This document shows, one piece after another, positions 51,858 through 60,369 of a stretch of DNA of 64,000 bases. The stretch is taken from contig JBBSJP010000023.1 in assembly GCA_038257155.1 (NCBI GenBank), positions 1 to 64,000 on the forward strand, written 5' to 3'. The stretch is from JANJTY01 sp038257155 (GTDB lineage: Bacteria > Pseudomonadota > Gammaproteobacteria > Xanthomonadales > Xanthomonadaceae). The notes beneath the pieces were generated by a model. It saw nothing but the letters and a program-made list of their open reading frames with translations, was not told the DNA's origin and ran no database searches. Within the stretch, counting starts at the first letter, position 1. The number at the start of each line of letters is the position of its first letter. A program made the position numbers and the translations under genes.

Positions 51858-54800
51858 TCAAGCCGCCAAATTAACCCCCTCAATCACCGCCACCAACTCA
51901 CTGGCTTCAGCATCCGCGAACACCCCATCCAGGCCTTCATGGTGCATGGCAGTGAACGGCGGTTCGTAGAGCTGCCCGGGGTCGATGGCGCCGTTGGTGG
52001 TGAGGCGGTCGATGATCATTTCCACGAAGCGGATCTGCTGGCTGCTGTAACGGGTGCTGTCGAGGAAGCGGGCGAAGGCTTGTTTGGCGGCGTTGCGGTC
52101 CAGGCCTACCAGTGAGCGGATGAAGCGGGGCAGGGAGGTTTCGGGGCCATAACACTCCGTGAAGCGCTCGCGGCTTTCGGCGGCGTCGTCCTGGAACAGG
52201 AAGCGCTCCAGTTCGTCCAGGTCGCTTGGGGTCAGTGGGCGGTTCAAGCGCAGTTTGGCGATGGCGACATGGTCGGCGTGTTTGCGGATGAAGGACTCGA
52301 CCTTGCGCTTGTACTGGACCAGGTTGATGCCGGTGCTGAAGTCGTTGAGGGCGATTTCGCTGGACTCGCCGATCTGATCCTTGAGCACGGTGTAGACGAC
52401 GGCGCGGGCGCCGGGGTCGGCGAACTGGATCAGGCCGCGCAGTTTGCGACGCAGGTCTTCGAGCATCGCCAGGGTCACGCCCTTCCACCAGTCTTCGGTC
52501 TGCAGCGCCTGGATCAGTTCCAGTTGAGCCTTCACGGGCGGAATGGATTCCTTCGCCTCCAGGTCCTGCGCCAGTTCGATCACGCGGTCGCGCAGCGTGA
52601 GGAATCGCTTGTCGGTTTCGATCAGGGCCACCTGCAGGTTGACGCAGGTGAGGTCGAACAGTTTGGCGGTGATGTGCTCGGGTTCGCGCTCGCTGGGCAG
52701 GCCGGCGACGTGGTGGCGCAGGTCGGTGAGTGCGCTGTTGTCGAGCGCATCCCATGCGCTGCGCACGGCGAAGCGGGTGACGTGCTGGCCCTGTGGGCGC
52801 ACGATGAAATTGTTGATGTTCATCGCGGCCACCTCAGTGTGCAGCAGGTCGATCAGGTCGCTGCGCAGTGGCGATGAGCCCTGGTACTCGGCGCGCGCCT
52901 CTCGCTGATTGGTGGCTTGCTGCGGCACGAAGGGCAGGGCTTCCAGCAGGTCCAGTCGGCGCTTGAACAGGCGCTGGGTTAGCGGCTCGGCCACCGCGCT
53001 GGCGGCACCGGCGGGATTTTCGTTGAAGAATTCGAAGTTGCTGCAGAAGTCGAAGATGGCGAACTCGGTTTTGTCTTCGCCGGGGCCGAGCAGGCTGGGG
53101 CAGAGGCGGGTGCCGCGACCGATCATCTGCAGAAACTTCACCTTCGAGCGCACCGCCTTGAAGAACACCAGGTTCAGCACTTCGGGTACGTCGATGCCGG
53201 TGTCGAGCATGTCCACCGAGATGGCGATGTGCGGCTCGTCGTCGCGCTTGCTGAAGTCGTCGATCAGGCTCTGGGCGTAGTTCACCGCATGGGTGATCAC
53301 GCGCGCAAAGCGGCCGGCGTAGTGCGGGTAGTGGTGGTTGAAGCGCAGGGCGATGAACTGGGCGTGGCGCTGGTTGACCGCGAACAGGATGGTCTTGCCC
53401 AGGCGGTCGCCGCCTTCCACCGTCAGGCCGTGCTGCATCAGGTGCTTCAGCATCAGGTCGACGGTGTCTTCGTTGAACAACTGCTTGTTCACTTCGCTGG
53501 CGCTGACTTCGTCTGGCGTGTCGCGGTCGCCCCAGTCGAGCGATTCCCAGTGTTCCTTTTCCTCCGGGCTGAGCTGGTCGTAGCGGATGCCTTCGCGCAC
53601 GAACGTGATCGGCACCGAATGCGCCTTGGGCGGCACCAGGTAGCCGTCGGCCACGGCCTCGTCCAGGCCATAGGCATCGGTCGGCACGCCTTTTTCCAGA
53701 CCGAACAGGTGGTAGGTATCGCGGTCCACTTCGTCGCGTGGGGTGGCGGTAAGGCCCACCAGCAGGCTGTCGAAGTAGCGGAAGATGGCGCCGTACTTCT
53801 GGTAGACGCTGCGATGCGCCTCGTCGACGATGATTAGGTCGAAGTGGCCCACGCCGTAGCGCCGCGCGTCGCCGTCGAAGGTTTCGATCAGCCCCATCAT
53901 GGTGGGGTAGGTGGACAGGAGCACGCGGCCCTGGCCGGTGCGCTCGGTACACAGGTTCACCGGACTGCTGTCGGGCAGGTGCGCCTTGAAGGCGTTGGTG
54001 GCTTGCTTCACCAGCGCCACCCGGTCGGCCAGGAACAGCACGCGCTTCACCCAGTTGGCCCGCATCAGCAGGTCGACCAGTGCGATTGCCATGCGCGTCT
54101 TGCCGGTGCCGGTGGCCATGGTGAGCAGGCCGCGACGACGCCCGCTGGCAAAGGCTTCGGCCATGGCGCGGATGGCGCGCAATTGGTAGGCGCGATCGGC
54201 GATCTCCGGTTTCACCGAAACGCTGCGCAGGTCGCCCTGCAGGCTGCGGCGCTGCATGGCCAGGGCGAGTTCGTCGCGGGTGTAGAAGCCCTGCACTTCG
54301 CGCGGCGGGGCGCGCTGGTCGTCCCATAGCCAGGTGTGGTGGCCATTGGTGGTGAAGATGATCGGCCGCTGCCGGGTTTGCTTGTGCAGGCAATCGGCAT
54401 AGAGCTTGGCCTGCTGCTGGCCGACGTCCGGGTCTTTCATGCTGCGCTTGGCTTCGACCACGGCCAGCGGTTTGCCGTCGGCGCCCCACAACACGTAGTC
54501 GACGAAACCTTGGCCGGGTTGGTTGGGCATGCCGATCACCGGCACTTCCACCGAGCAGGTCTTGCCGACTTCCCAGCCGGCTTCGCGCAGCAGCACGTCG
54601 ATGAACAGGCGACGGGTTTCGGCTTCGCTGTAGTCGTGCGAATCGACCACGAGCAGATTGGCGGACTTGGCACGCGCCAGTGCCGCGCGTGCGGCGGCCA
54701 GTTCGGCATCGAGCGCGGCGAGGGTTAATTCGCGCTCGGCCAGAGTGGCGGCCTGTTCGGCAATCGCTGCCTCACGTCGTTCCAGTTCGGCGTGCTGGGC

Positions 54801-55325
54801 CTGGATCTGCAACTGGAAGGCGGCTTCCTGCTTGGCCAGTTCCTCGCGGGTGAGCGCGGCGGCTTTATCGGCGCGCAGCAGTTCGCCGCGCAGCTGGCGC
54901 GGCACCAGACGTTCATCCCAGTTTGCCTCCAGCGATTTCGGATCGCTGGCGCGGGTGTAGGTGCGCGCCAGCCAGAACATCACATGGAACAGCTCGCGCA
55001 CCAGGCGCATGGCATCGCCATGGCCGATGCGCTGGCTGCTGTGTACGGCTTGGTTGCCGGCCTTCTGGATCAGGCGGGTTTTGGTCAGCACGTACGGCGG
55101 CAGCAACTGCTCGAAGGCCGGCTGGGTAAGCAGCACGCCCAGGCTGTTGTCGTAGGGCATACGCAGATCGCGGTCGTGCGTGTACAGCCAGTGCACCGCC
55201 TGCTCCAGCGCATGCCGGGTACGCATACAGCAGGCGCGTGGATCGGAATAGACCAGTTGCTCGGCACCGCGGGCCGGCTCGAAGAGCGGCTTGAATTCGG
55301 TGGCCAGGAACTGGAAGTTGGTCAT
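51858..55325 (-). CDS. hsdR: Type I restriction enzyme R subunit (HsdR, EcoEI-like)
   Basis: The 1155-residue protein has a DUF4145-like N-terminal domain (about 15-120) and a coiled coil (150-235, EEL/AEL-rich). An endonuclease domain carries DYVLWGADGKPLAVVEAKRS (PD-ExK), and an SF2 translocase carries MATGTGKTRMAI, DEAHRSVY, GLTATP and QMIGRGTRLCPSL. An EcoEI-type C-terminal domain binds the methylase. It is the motor-nuclease of the type I system. The ATG at 55325 overlaps the fic stop (ATGA); the open frame upstream of that is antisense to nothing useful and lies within fic. Confidence 0.92.
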   Translation of the reverse strand: MTNFQFLATEFKPLFEPARGAEQLVYSDPRACCMRTRHALEQAVHWLYTHDRDLRMPYDNSLGVLLTQPAFEQLLPPYVLTKTRLIQKAGNQAVHSSQRIGHGDAMRLVRELFHVMFWLARTYTRASDPKSLEANWDERLVPRQLRGELLRADKAAALTREELAKQEAAFQLQIQAQHAELERREAAIAEQAATLAERELTLAALDAELAAARAALARAKSANLLVVDSHDYSEAETRRLFIDVLLREAGWEVGKTCSVEVPVIGMPNQPGQGFVDYVLWGADGKPLAVVEAKRSMKDPDVGQQQAKLYADCLHKQTRQRPIIFTTNGHHTWLWDDQRAPPREVQGFYTRDELALAMQRRSLQGDLRSVSVKPEIADRAYQLRAIRAMAEAFASGRRRGLLTMATGTGKTRMAIALVDLLMRANWVKRVLFLADRVALVKQATNAFKAHLPDSSPVNLCTERTGQGRVLLSTYPTMMGLIETFDGDARRYGVGHFDLIIVDEAHRSVYQKYGAIFRYFDSLLVGLTATPRDEVDRDTYHLFGLEKGVPTDAYGLDEAVADGYLVPPKAHSVPITFVREGIRYDQLSPEEKEHWESLDWGDRDTPDEVSASEVNKQLFNEDTVDLMLKHLMQHGLTVEGGDRLGKTILFAVNQRHAQFIALRFNHHYPHYAGRFARVITHAVNYAQSLIDDFSKRDDEPHIAISVDMLDTGIDVPEVLNLVFFKAVRSKVKFLQMIGRGTRLCPSLLGPGEDKTEFAIFDFCSNFEFFNENPAGAASAVAEPLTQRLFKRRLDLLEALPFVPQQATNQREARAEYQGSSPLRSDLIDLLHTEVAAMNINNFIVRPQGQHVTRFAVRSAWDALDNSALTDLRHHVAGLPSEREPEHITAKLFDLTCVNLQVALIETDKRFLTLRDRVIELAQDLEAKESIPPVKAQLELIQALQTEDWWKGVTLAMLEDLRRKLRGLIQFADPGARAVVYTVLKDQIGESSEIALNDFSTGINLVQYKRKVESFIRKHADHVAIAKLRLNRPLTPSDLDELERFLFQDDAAESRERFTECYGPETSLPRFIRSLVGLDRNAAKQAFARFLDSTRYSSQQIRFVEMIIDRLTTNGAIDPGQLYEPPFTAMHHEGLDGVFADAEASELVAVIEGVNLAA

Positions 55326-56152
55326 TGGGTTGGCTGCAGGGGCCGGCGCTTTTCTACCGGCGTTTGTGCCGGCGTTTGTACCGGCGTTTTGGCGGCGATG
55401 GCTTCGCGCAGGCTGTCGGCGATGGCCTGGAGGATGAACTCTATGAAACCGGTGCAATCGCTGGACGCATCGGCGCAGGCCAGCTGCACGTAGTAGTCCT
55501 GATGCCGCTGAAAGAGGATGGTATCCACCGGTAGCCACGCCAGCATTGGCTGCCACTGACTCAGGACCAGGGTCTGCCACAGGCGCCCCATGCGGCCGTT
55601 GCCATCAGGAAAGGGGTGGATGAACTCGAATTCGTAGTGGAAGGCTGCCGATGCAACCAGTGGATGGGCATCGGTCCTCCGCACCCAGCCCAGCAGATCC
55701 ATGATCAGCGTCGGCACGCGACTGGCTGGCGGCGCCATGTGCAGCAACTTGCTGCCGCGCCAGATACCTACATCGCCGCTGCGCAGCTTGCCGGGATTGT
55801 CTACCAGACCTGCCATCAGCAAGGCGTGTGCTTGCAGCAGGTCAGCCTGCCGATGCGGCTGCCAGCGCTCCATGGCTTCGTAGGCGGCGAAGGCATTGCG
55901 GACTTCAAGGATTTCCTTCTGCGAACCCAGCACGGCCTTGCCATCCAGCATCGCCCTCACCTGCTCAACGCTGAGCGTGTTCTGCTCGATGGCCAGCGAG
56001 GCTTGCAGGGTGCGGATGCGATTGCCACGTCGCAGTTCGGGTACCAGCACACCACGGTTCGCCACCTTCCATGCGCCCAACTGCTCGGCGATGTCTGCTA
56101 CCAGCGCAGTGATGCAGTTGGTTAGCTGGAAGGGTGGCTGGTAGGGGGGCAT
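55322..56152 (-). CDS. Fic-family AMP-transferase-like protein in the hsd locus
   Basis: The 276-residue protein carries the exact Fic core HPFPDGNGRMGR (H179-R190), which is consistent with AMPylation activity. The N-terminal inhibitory helix at 52-58 reads SLAIEQN: the Ser and the inhibitory Glu56 are present, but the Gly/Asn after the Glu is Gln. The C-terminal tail is a short QTPAQTP repeat encoded by 12-bp units. It directly precedes and overlaps hsdR. Fic genes often sit in type I loci; the role there is not settled. A separate small protein with the canonical inhibitory motif is encoded nearby at 56507. Confidence 0.85.
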   Translation of the reverse strand: MPPYQPPFQLTNCITALVADIAEQLGAWKVANRGVLVPELRRGNRIRTLQASLAIEQNTLSVEQVRAMLDGKAVLGSQKEILEVRNAFAAYEAMERWQPHRQADLLQAHALLMAGLVDNPGKLRSGDVGIWRGSKLLHMAPPASRVPTLIMDLLGWVRRTDAHPLVASAAFHYEFEFIHPFPDGNGRMGRLWQTLVLSQWQPMLAWLPVDTILFQRHQDYYVQLACADASSDCTGFIEFILQAIADSLREAIAAKTPVQTPAQTPVEKRRPLQPTQ

Positions 56153-56506
56153 GGGTTAGGTGGTAGCGGAGAGGGTGTGGTGTTGCGCGGCGTCGTGCAG
56201 TGGAATGTGGAGCGGTTTGAATTCAGCGATCTGCAACCCCTCCATATCCCGTTCGCCCTGAGGAGCCGCGATCGAGACCCCAGGTCGAGGCGCGGCGTCT
56301 CGAAGGGTCCGGCGCGGTGGTTCGAGACGCGCGGCCTCGACCTTCGGTCTCGTTCGGCGGCTGCGCCACTTCGCCTTCGCTGCGCTCGGTCCGCGCTCCT
56401 CACCACGAACGGTTGAAATTGTGCGCAGCATGACCTCGCTGCGATCGCCGCGATCTTTCGCGTCTTGGAGGCTCCTGGCTGAGGAATTCGGGGGTAGACT
56501 GAGCAC
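56153..56506. repeat. Imperfect palindromic repeat between fic and hsdS
   Basis: From about 56246 to 56415 lies a relative of the 32758 element: GATCGAGACC, AGGTCGAGGC, GGTTCGAGACGCG and finally GCTCCTCACCACGAACGG. It separates hsdS from fic-hsdR, so these may be different transcription units. No other gene is supported on the minus strand here. Confidence 0.8.
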
Positions 56507-56692
56507 ATGGCCAGCCTCGCCGAGACCAACAAGTACCTCGCAACCGAAGCCATGCGTAAGCAGGTGGTGCGCGTGTCGGTGGCGACATCTTCGGCGATTG
56601 AAGGGATCTATGCGCCGTTCAAGCAGGGTAAGTCCGCCGCGCCGGTAGCGAAACCCCGAATCAGAAAGAAGCCCGTCATCGATCACGGTTGA
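56507..56692 (+). CDS. Small protein with Fic-inhibitory-type SxxxEG motif
   Basis: A 61-residue plus-strand product. Residues 24-34 read VATSSAIEGIY, matching the [S/T]xxxE[G/N] signature that Fic antitoxins use to block ATP binding (S28, E32, G33). The tail is basic (KPRIRKKPVIDHG). It lies 355 bases from the fic start on the opposite strand. Ribosome binding is weak (GGGGG 12 bases upstream). It may be a class I-type Fic antitoxin or an unrelated small protein of similar pattern. Confidence 0.55.
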   Translation: MASLAETNKYLATEAMRKQVVRVSVATSSAIEGIYAPFKQGKSAAPVAKPRIRKKPVIDHG

Positions 56693-56801
56693 TAGGCCCT
56701 CGCGTGTGCGCCGCTTCCCACGACGGTTTCCGATGACACAGGGCTGGTCGCTCTGCGTTCGACACTGGCTCGATTGCAAGCATCTAAGTGTTGGCCACGT
56801 G

Positions 56802-57965
56802 CTATACGCCATCGGAAAACGCTCGTTGCTGGAGTGAAGAAAAGCACGTGTTTAGGCGCGTCAACGAAGTGTCCAACCGTCGACGCATGCTGTCGACCTG
56901 ATCGGCAAGTGCGCAGTACTGCTGAACCATGTCGGCTGGAGGGGCGAAGACCATTGCGGATTTCACGAACTCCACGTTCAGCGTGGGCTGGCTAACTGTT
57001 CTCGTTTTCGACTTGAAGTAATGCTTCAGCGCGGGCGTCATCAAACACTGTTGGACGAACGGTCGGGTTGAAGGATTAGCAAGCGGTACGCGAGTGATTG
57101 CACGTGCGATGTTGTAACCGATCGCCCACGAAGGCACGGTCGCGATGTTACCGATCGACCCTACACAGCTGACAAGCAACTCGTTGCCCTTCAGCCTAGA
57201 TCTGCCGTAGGCGGCTTCGATCTTCGGATCGATGCGCTTGATGACCGCAGCATCCACTGCGCCACCTTCAATGTCCCCAACGCGGATGACCGGCACCCCG
57301 CCCGGAAACTCATCTCCCGGCTGAACGACGCCATAGTTGATTCGATCTTTGGGGTCACTCAAGGCTTCAAGAGTCTTGAGTGCGATGCACTTCGGATTTG
57401 TGTTCGGATCGCCGAACATGTCGAGGAAGACTGACTGCAGGAGCTGGTCGAGTTTGGCGATGGCTTCGCGGCGCTTAGCGCGGAGGGCGTCGGCCTTGTC
57501 AAGAATCGCTGCGATGCGGCGTTGTTCGGGGAGCGGGGGGAGGGGGATTTGCGTCGCCTCCAGTTTTCCCTTCGTTATGTGCTTGAGCCCCACCCCTCCG
57601 TGTGATTGACCGATGATCGCTTGAAGCAACGAATTGAGCGCGTAGCGAAGGTAGGCTTTGTCCACCAACTGCTCGTTGATGTCAACTCGAAAAATGTGTT
57701 GGTTCAGGACCCCAGGACCGCGATCCCAGGAGAATGCGCCGAAGGATGTGCCCGGTGTGCCAGACCAAGAGAAGAGCAGATCTCCGCTCTGCACGCGGAA
57801 ACGCTCGCGAGTTTCAAATGCGCAATAGTTGAAAGGCTTGGTTAAGTCGTTGAGGTTTTGGATTCGAACAATCGGCGTACCCCAACTTGACCACTCTTCG
57901 GGCTTAAAGGCACGACCATTCACCAGGTTTGCGATCATGCCAAGAGGGACGCTTCTTGCACTCAT
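56802..57965 (-). CDS. hsdS: Type I restriction specificity subunit (HsdS)
   Basis: The 387-residue protein has two target-recognition domains (about 1-150 and 205-340). Each ends in a conserved helix; the central one is LPPLPEQRRIAAILDKADAL with coiled-coil repeats, and the distal one is PADMVQQYCALADQVDSMRR. It picks the bipartite DNA site for methylation and cleavage. ATG 57965 shares its A with the hsdM TGA (TGATG). Upstream in-frame extension into hsdM is not coding. It looks full-length. Confidence 0.9.
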   Translation of the reverse strand: MSARSVPLGMIANLVNGRAFKPEEWSSWGTPIVRIQNLNDLTKPFNYCAFETRERFRVQSGDLLFSWSGTPGTSFGAFSWDRGPGVLNQHIFRVDINEQLVDKAYLRYALNSLLQAIIGQSHGGVGLKHITKGKLEATQIPLPPLPEQRRIAAILDKADALRAKRREAIAKLDQLLQSVFLDMFGDPNTNPKCIALKTLEALSDPKDRINYGVVQPGDEFPGGVPVIRVGDIEGGAVDAAVIKRIDPKIEAAYGRSRLKGNELLVSCVGSIGNIATVPSWAIGYNIARAITRVPLANPSTRPFVQQCLMTPALKHYFKSKTRTVSQPTLNVEFVKSAMVFAPPADMVQQYCALADQVDSMRRRLDTSLTRLNTCFSSLQQRAFSDGV

Positions 57966-59500
57966 CAGAGCATCTCCTCCAACTCCTCCATCCCGCGCAT
58001 GATCTCCGCTTCCAGCGCCTTCAGTTCGGCCAGGATCTTCTGCGGTGGGTCGTAGTGCATGGCTTCGTGTACGACTTCCTTGTAGCGGTTGATGGAGAGG
58101 TCGAAGTCGTTGGCGGCGATTTCGGATTTGGGGACTTGGAAGCTTTGGGTGGTGCGGGCGCGGGCGGCTTCGCCGCCCTCCCTCACCCGGCCCTGCGGGC
58201 CACCCTCTCCCGCATGCGGGAGAGGGGAAACAAGGGCGCGCCATTTGGTCAGGACGTCGGGCAGGTTGTTGGTTTCGTGTTTGCTTGGGTCGAGCGGGTT
58301 GCGCTTGTCGTCCAGCGAGTAGCCGTCGGCCTGCATGTCGTAGAACCAGACATTGTCTGTGCCGCCGGAGTTGGTCTTGGTGAACAGCAGGATCGCGGTG
58401 GAGACGCCGGCGTAGGGGCGGAATACGCCTGAGGGCATGGAGACGATGCCGTCGAGTTTGTGGTCTTCCACCAACAGGCGGCGCAGGGTCTTGTGGGCTT
58501 TGCTGCTGCCGAAGAGGACGCCGTCGGGCACTATGACGGCGGCGCGGCCGCCGGGTTTTAGCAGGCGCAGGAACAGGGCGAGGAACAGCAGCTCGGTCTT
58601 CTTGGTCTTGACGACGCTGAGCAGGTCTTTGGCGCAACTTTCATAGTCCAGGCTGCCGGCGAAGGGCGGGTTGGCCAGGATCAGGCTGAACTGGCCTTCG
58701 ACGGCGGCATGGCCTTCGCTGAGCGAGTCGCGGTTTTCGATGGCGGGGTTCTCCACGCCGTGCAGCAGCATGTTCATCGAGCCGACCCGCAGCATGGTGC
58801 TGTCGAAGTCGAAGCCGTGGAAGGTGTCGTGGTTGAAGCGCCGCGCGCTTTCCGGGGTGGCGTAGATCTGTTCGCGGTAGTGCTGGTCGAGGTATTCGGC
58901 GGCGGCCACCAGAAAACCGGCCGTGCCACAGGCTGGGTCGCAGATAGTGTCGCTGGGCTTGGGCGCCATCATGTCCACCATCAGCTTGATGATGTGGCGC
59001 GGGGTGCGGAACTGGCCGTTCTGCCCGGCGCTGGCGATCTTGCCCAGCATGTATTCGTAGAGGTCGCCCTTGGTGTCGCGGTCGTCCATCGGGATGGCGT
59101 CCAGCATGTCCACCACCTTGGCCAGCAGGGCAGGGTTGGGAATGGTGAAGCGCGCATCCTTCATGTGGCTGGCATAGGTGGAATCCTTCGCCACACCGCC
59201 CAGGTTCTTGATGAAGGGGAAGACCTCTTCCGACACCACCCGGTACAACGTGGCCGCATCGCCAAGCTGGCGGAACACCGACCAGCGCAACTGCTGCTGA
59301 TTGGCCGCGAACACCGGGTTCTCGATCGGCCGATTCAGCCGGTTGGCCTTCTTCTCCCGCACCGTGTGCAGCTCATCCAGCCGCTTGATGAAAAGCAGAT
59401 AGGTCATCTGTTCAATGACCTCCATCGGATTGGAAATGCCGCCGCTCCAGAAGGCATCCCAGATGCGGTCGACCTGGCTCTTGATCTCTCCGGTGATCAT
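57965..59500 (-). CDS. hsdM: Type I restriction modification subunit (HsdM)
   Basis: The 511-residue protein has the HsdM_N helical domain (about 5-130), motif I DPACGTAGFLVAA, motif IV LILANPPFAG, and C-terminal DLSINRYKEVVHE. It methylates adenine within the HsdS-chosen site. About residues 420-445 include SPLPHAGEGGPQGRVREGG, which is not part of the family: it is encoded by a CCCTCTCCCGCATGCGGGAG palindrome that sits in the genome elsewhere as an intergenic repeat. The insertion keeps the frame, and all catalytic motifs are intact. Confidence 0.92.
   Translation of the reverse strand: MITGEIKSQVDRIWDAFWSGGISNPMEVIEQMTYLLFIKRLDELHTVREKKANRLNRPIENPVFAANQQQLRWSVFRQLGDAATLYRVVSEEVFPFIKNLGGVAKDSTYASHMKDARFTIPNPALLAKVVDMLDAIPMDDRDTKGDLYEYMLGKIASAGQNGQFRTPRHIIKLMVDMMAPKPSDTICDPACGTAGFLVAAAEYLDQHYREQIYATPESARRFNHDTFHGFDFDSTMLRVGSMNMLLHGVENPAIENRDSLSEGHAAVEGQFSLILANPPFAGSLDYESCAKDLLSVVKTKKTELLFLALFLRLLKPGGRAAVIVPDGVLFGSSKAHKTLRRLLVEDHKLDGIVSMPSGVFRPYAGVSTAILLFTKTNSGGTDNVWFYDMQADGYSLDDKRNPLDPSKHETNNLPDVLTKWRALVSPLPHAGEGGPQGRVREGGEAARARTTQSFQVPKSEIAANDFDLSINRYKEVVHEAMHYDPPQKILAELKALEAEIMRGMEELEEML
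58179..58230. repeat. REP-like palindrome inserted in hsdM coding sequence
   Basis: CCCTCTCCCGCATGCGGGAG at about 58204-58223 plus flanking CCCTCACCCGGCCCTGCGGG, the same family as 1825-1847 and 24003-24210. It encodes about 20 extra residues in frame. Confidence 0.82.
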
Positions 59501-59603
59501 GCGGTGTTGGGTGGTCCTTGGTGTTGGTGGCGCGGGGCCGAGTGATCCGAATCAGCGGGGAAGAGTACCTTTTCGGAGACTCTGCCGCGCGCATGTTGCC
59601 CGC

Positions 59604-59685
59604 TCAAGCCGCCAAGTTGATCGACTCAATCACCGCCACCAACGAACTCGCCTCGGCATCCGGGAATACACCGCCCTGACCTTCG
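59604..59685 (-). pseudogene. hsdR 3'-end remnant upstream of hsdM
   Basis: The minus strand encodes GGVFPDAEASSLVAVIESIN followed by LAA and a stop, matching the last residues of HsdR (DGVFADAEASELVAVIEGVN, then LAA). No other part of hsdR is present. Some similarity also continues past the stop (TACCTTTTCGGAG here, TACCCTTTTCCGAGG near 51786). The hsd locus is therefore bracketed by direct repeats of its own 3' end. Confidence 0.85.
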
Positions 59686-59690
59686 ATCTG

Positions 59691-59715
59691 AGCTACCGAG
59701 GATTCCTCGGTAGCT
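59691..59715. repeat. Perfect 11-bp hairpin AGCTACCGAGG-att-CCTCGGTAGCT
   Basis: A perfect inverted repeat with a three-base loop, directly next to the hsdR remnant and upstream of hsdM. There is no T-tract. It could be a terminator for the toxin-antitoxin side, a regulatory site of the hsd operon or a recombination scar. Confidence 0.7.
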
Positions 59716-59798
59716 GGCGCCCGGCTGAGTTCGCCGCGCTCGCAGTTGGTCGGCCATGTTTCAGAAGGTTCTGCCGAGCCGCTTCTGATCGTTGTGGC

Positions 59799-60002
59799 TC
59801 ATTCGGACGTCTTGTCGCCCTCGGCGGCCGCTTGACGCAGCGCTTCCGCAGGTATGTGGACGATCTTGCCGTTTTCGACAATGACCAGGCTGGTATCGGT
59901 CTGGATAGCAATCTTGCGCGCTAGCTTGGCTGCGCGGTGCATCGCCGCGACGGAAGCGCGCAGATCGGGGTTCTTCGCTTCCGCGATGTCTTTCATCTTC
60001 AT
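59799..60002 (-). CDS. Small antitoxin-like hypothetical protein
   Basis: A 67-residue protein starting MKMKDIAEAKNPDLRASVAA, followed by a beta-hairpin-like SLVIVENGKIVHIPAEALRQ. Its shape (N-terminal helix, central strand pair, acidic tail) is like small antitoxins and regulators found beside toxin genes in this order, but I cannot name the family with certainty. The ATG overlaps the stop of an upstream short frame (ATGA), which indicates translational coupling. Confidence 0.6.
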   Translation of the reverse strand: MKMKDIAEAKNPDLRASVAAMHRAAKLARKIAIQTDTSLVIVENGKIVHIPAEALRQAAAEGDKTSE

Positions 60003-60130
60003 GGATTCCCTCCCCACTCCAGCAGGATCGGGCTCTTGCCCTTATTGTCGTATTTTGCCCAAATGTTTACCGCGGGTTTGTAGACGTTGTGGAGATTGCG
60101 CAGGCCTGCAGCAAAGCGGCGCCGGATCAC
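59999..60130 (-). CDS. Short coupled reading frame, probably the 3' part of a small gene
   Basis: The frame encodes VIRRRFAAGLRNLHNVYKPA followed by VNIWAKYDNKGKSPILLEWG and stops across the start of the gene at 60002. Its composition looks like real protein. Upstream it remains open into GGGAGCGCCGGCG-type repeats, so the true start is unclear: GTG at 60130 gives 43 residues, and the frame continues well beyond. Either a native small gene or one whose 5' end was replaced by repeats. Confidence 0.45.
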   Translation of the reverse strand: MIRRRFAAGLRNLHNVYKPAVNIWAKYDNKGKSPILLEWGGNP

Positions 60131-60159
60131 GTCCTCGTCGGTAGACGCGGAGATGCCGA

Positions 60160-60345
60160 CGGAGATGTCGGCGCTCCCAGGGAGGCAGGCGCTCCCAGAG
60201 CCGCCGTTGCTGGGGGTGCCGACGTCCTCGTCGGCTGTTGAGCTTGTGCCGGCGGGGACGCCGGCGCTCCCAGGGTCGACTTTCTCGTCGGCTGTTGGGC
60301 CAATGCCGGCGGGGACGCCGGCGCTCCCAGAGACGGCGTTCCAAG
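60160..60345. repeat. GGCGCTCCCAG-type short repeats
   Basis: GGCGCTCCCAG or close variants occur at about 60170, 60188, 60261 and 60321, with GTCGGCTGTTG at 60229 and 60288 and GCCGGCGGGGACGCCGGCGC twice. They are degenerate tandem copies of an intergenic element lying within otherwise open frames on the minus strand. Confidence 0.8.
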
Positions 60346-60369
60346 GCGAGGAATCGTTGGTGTCTGACC

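Noticed and set aside
52834..54489. 551-codon frame in another phase of the hsdR strand
   Set aside because: Arg/Pro/His-rich frame-shifted translation of hsdR, whose true frame has intact helicase motifs.
57966..58637. N-terminal extension of HsdS into hsdM
   Set aside because: The frame is open but only because of GC-rich shadow coding; the canonical HsdS start overlaps the hsdM stop.
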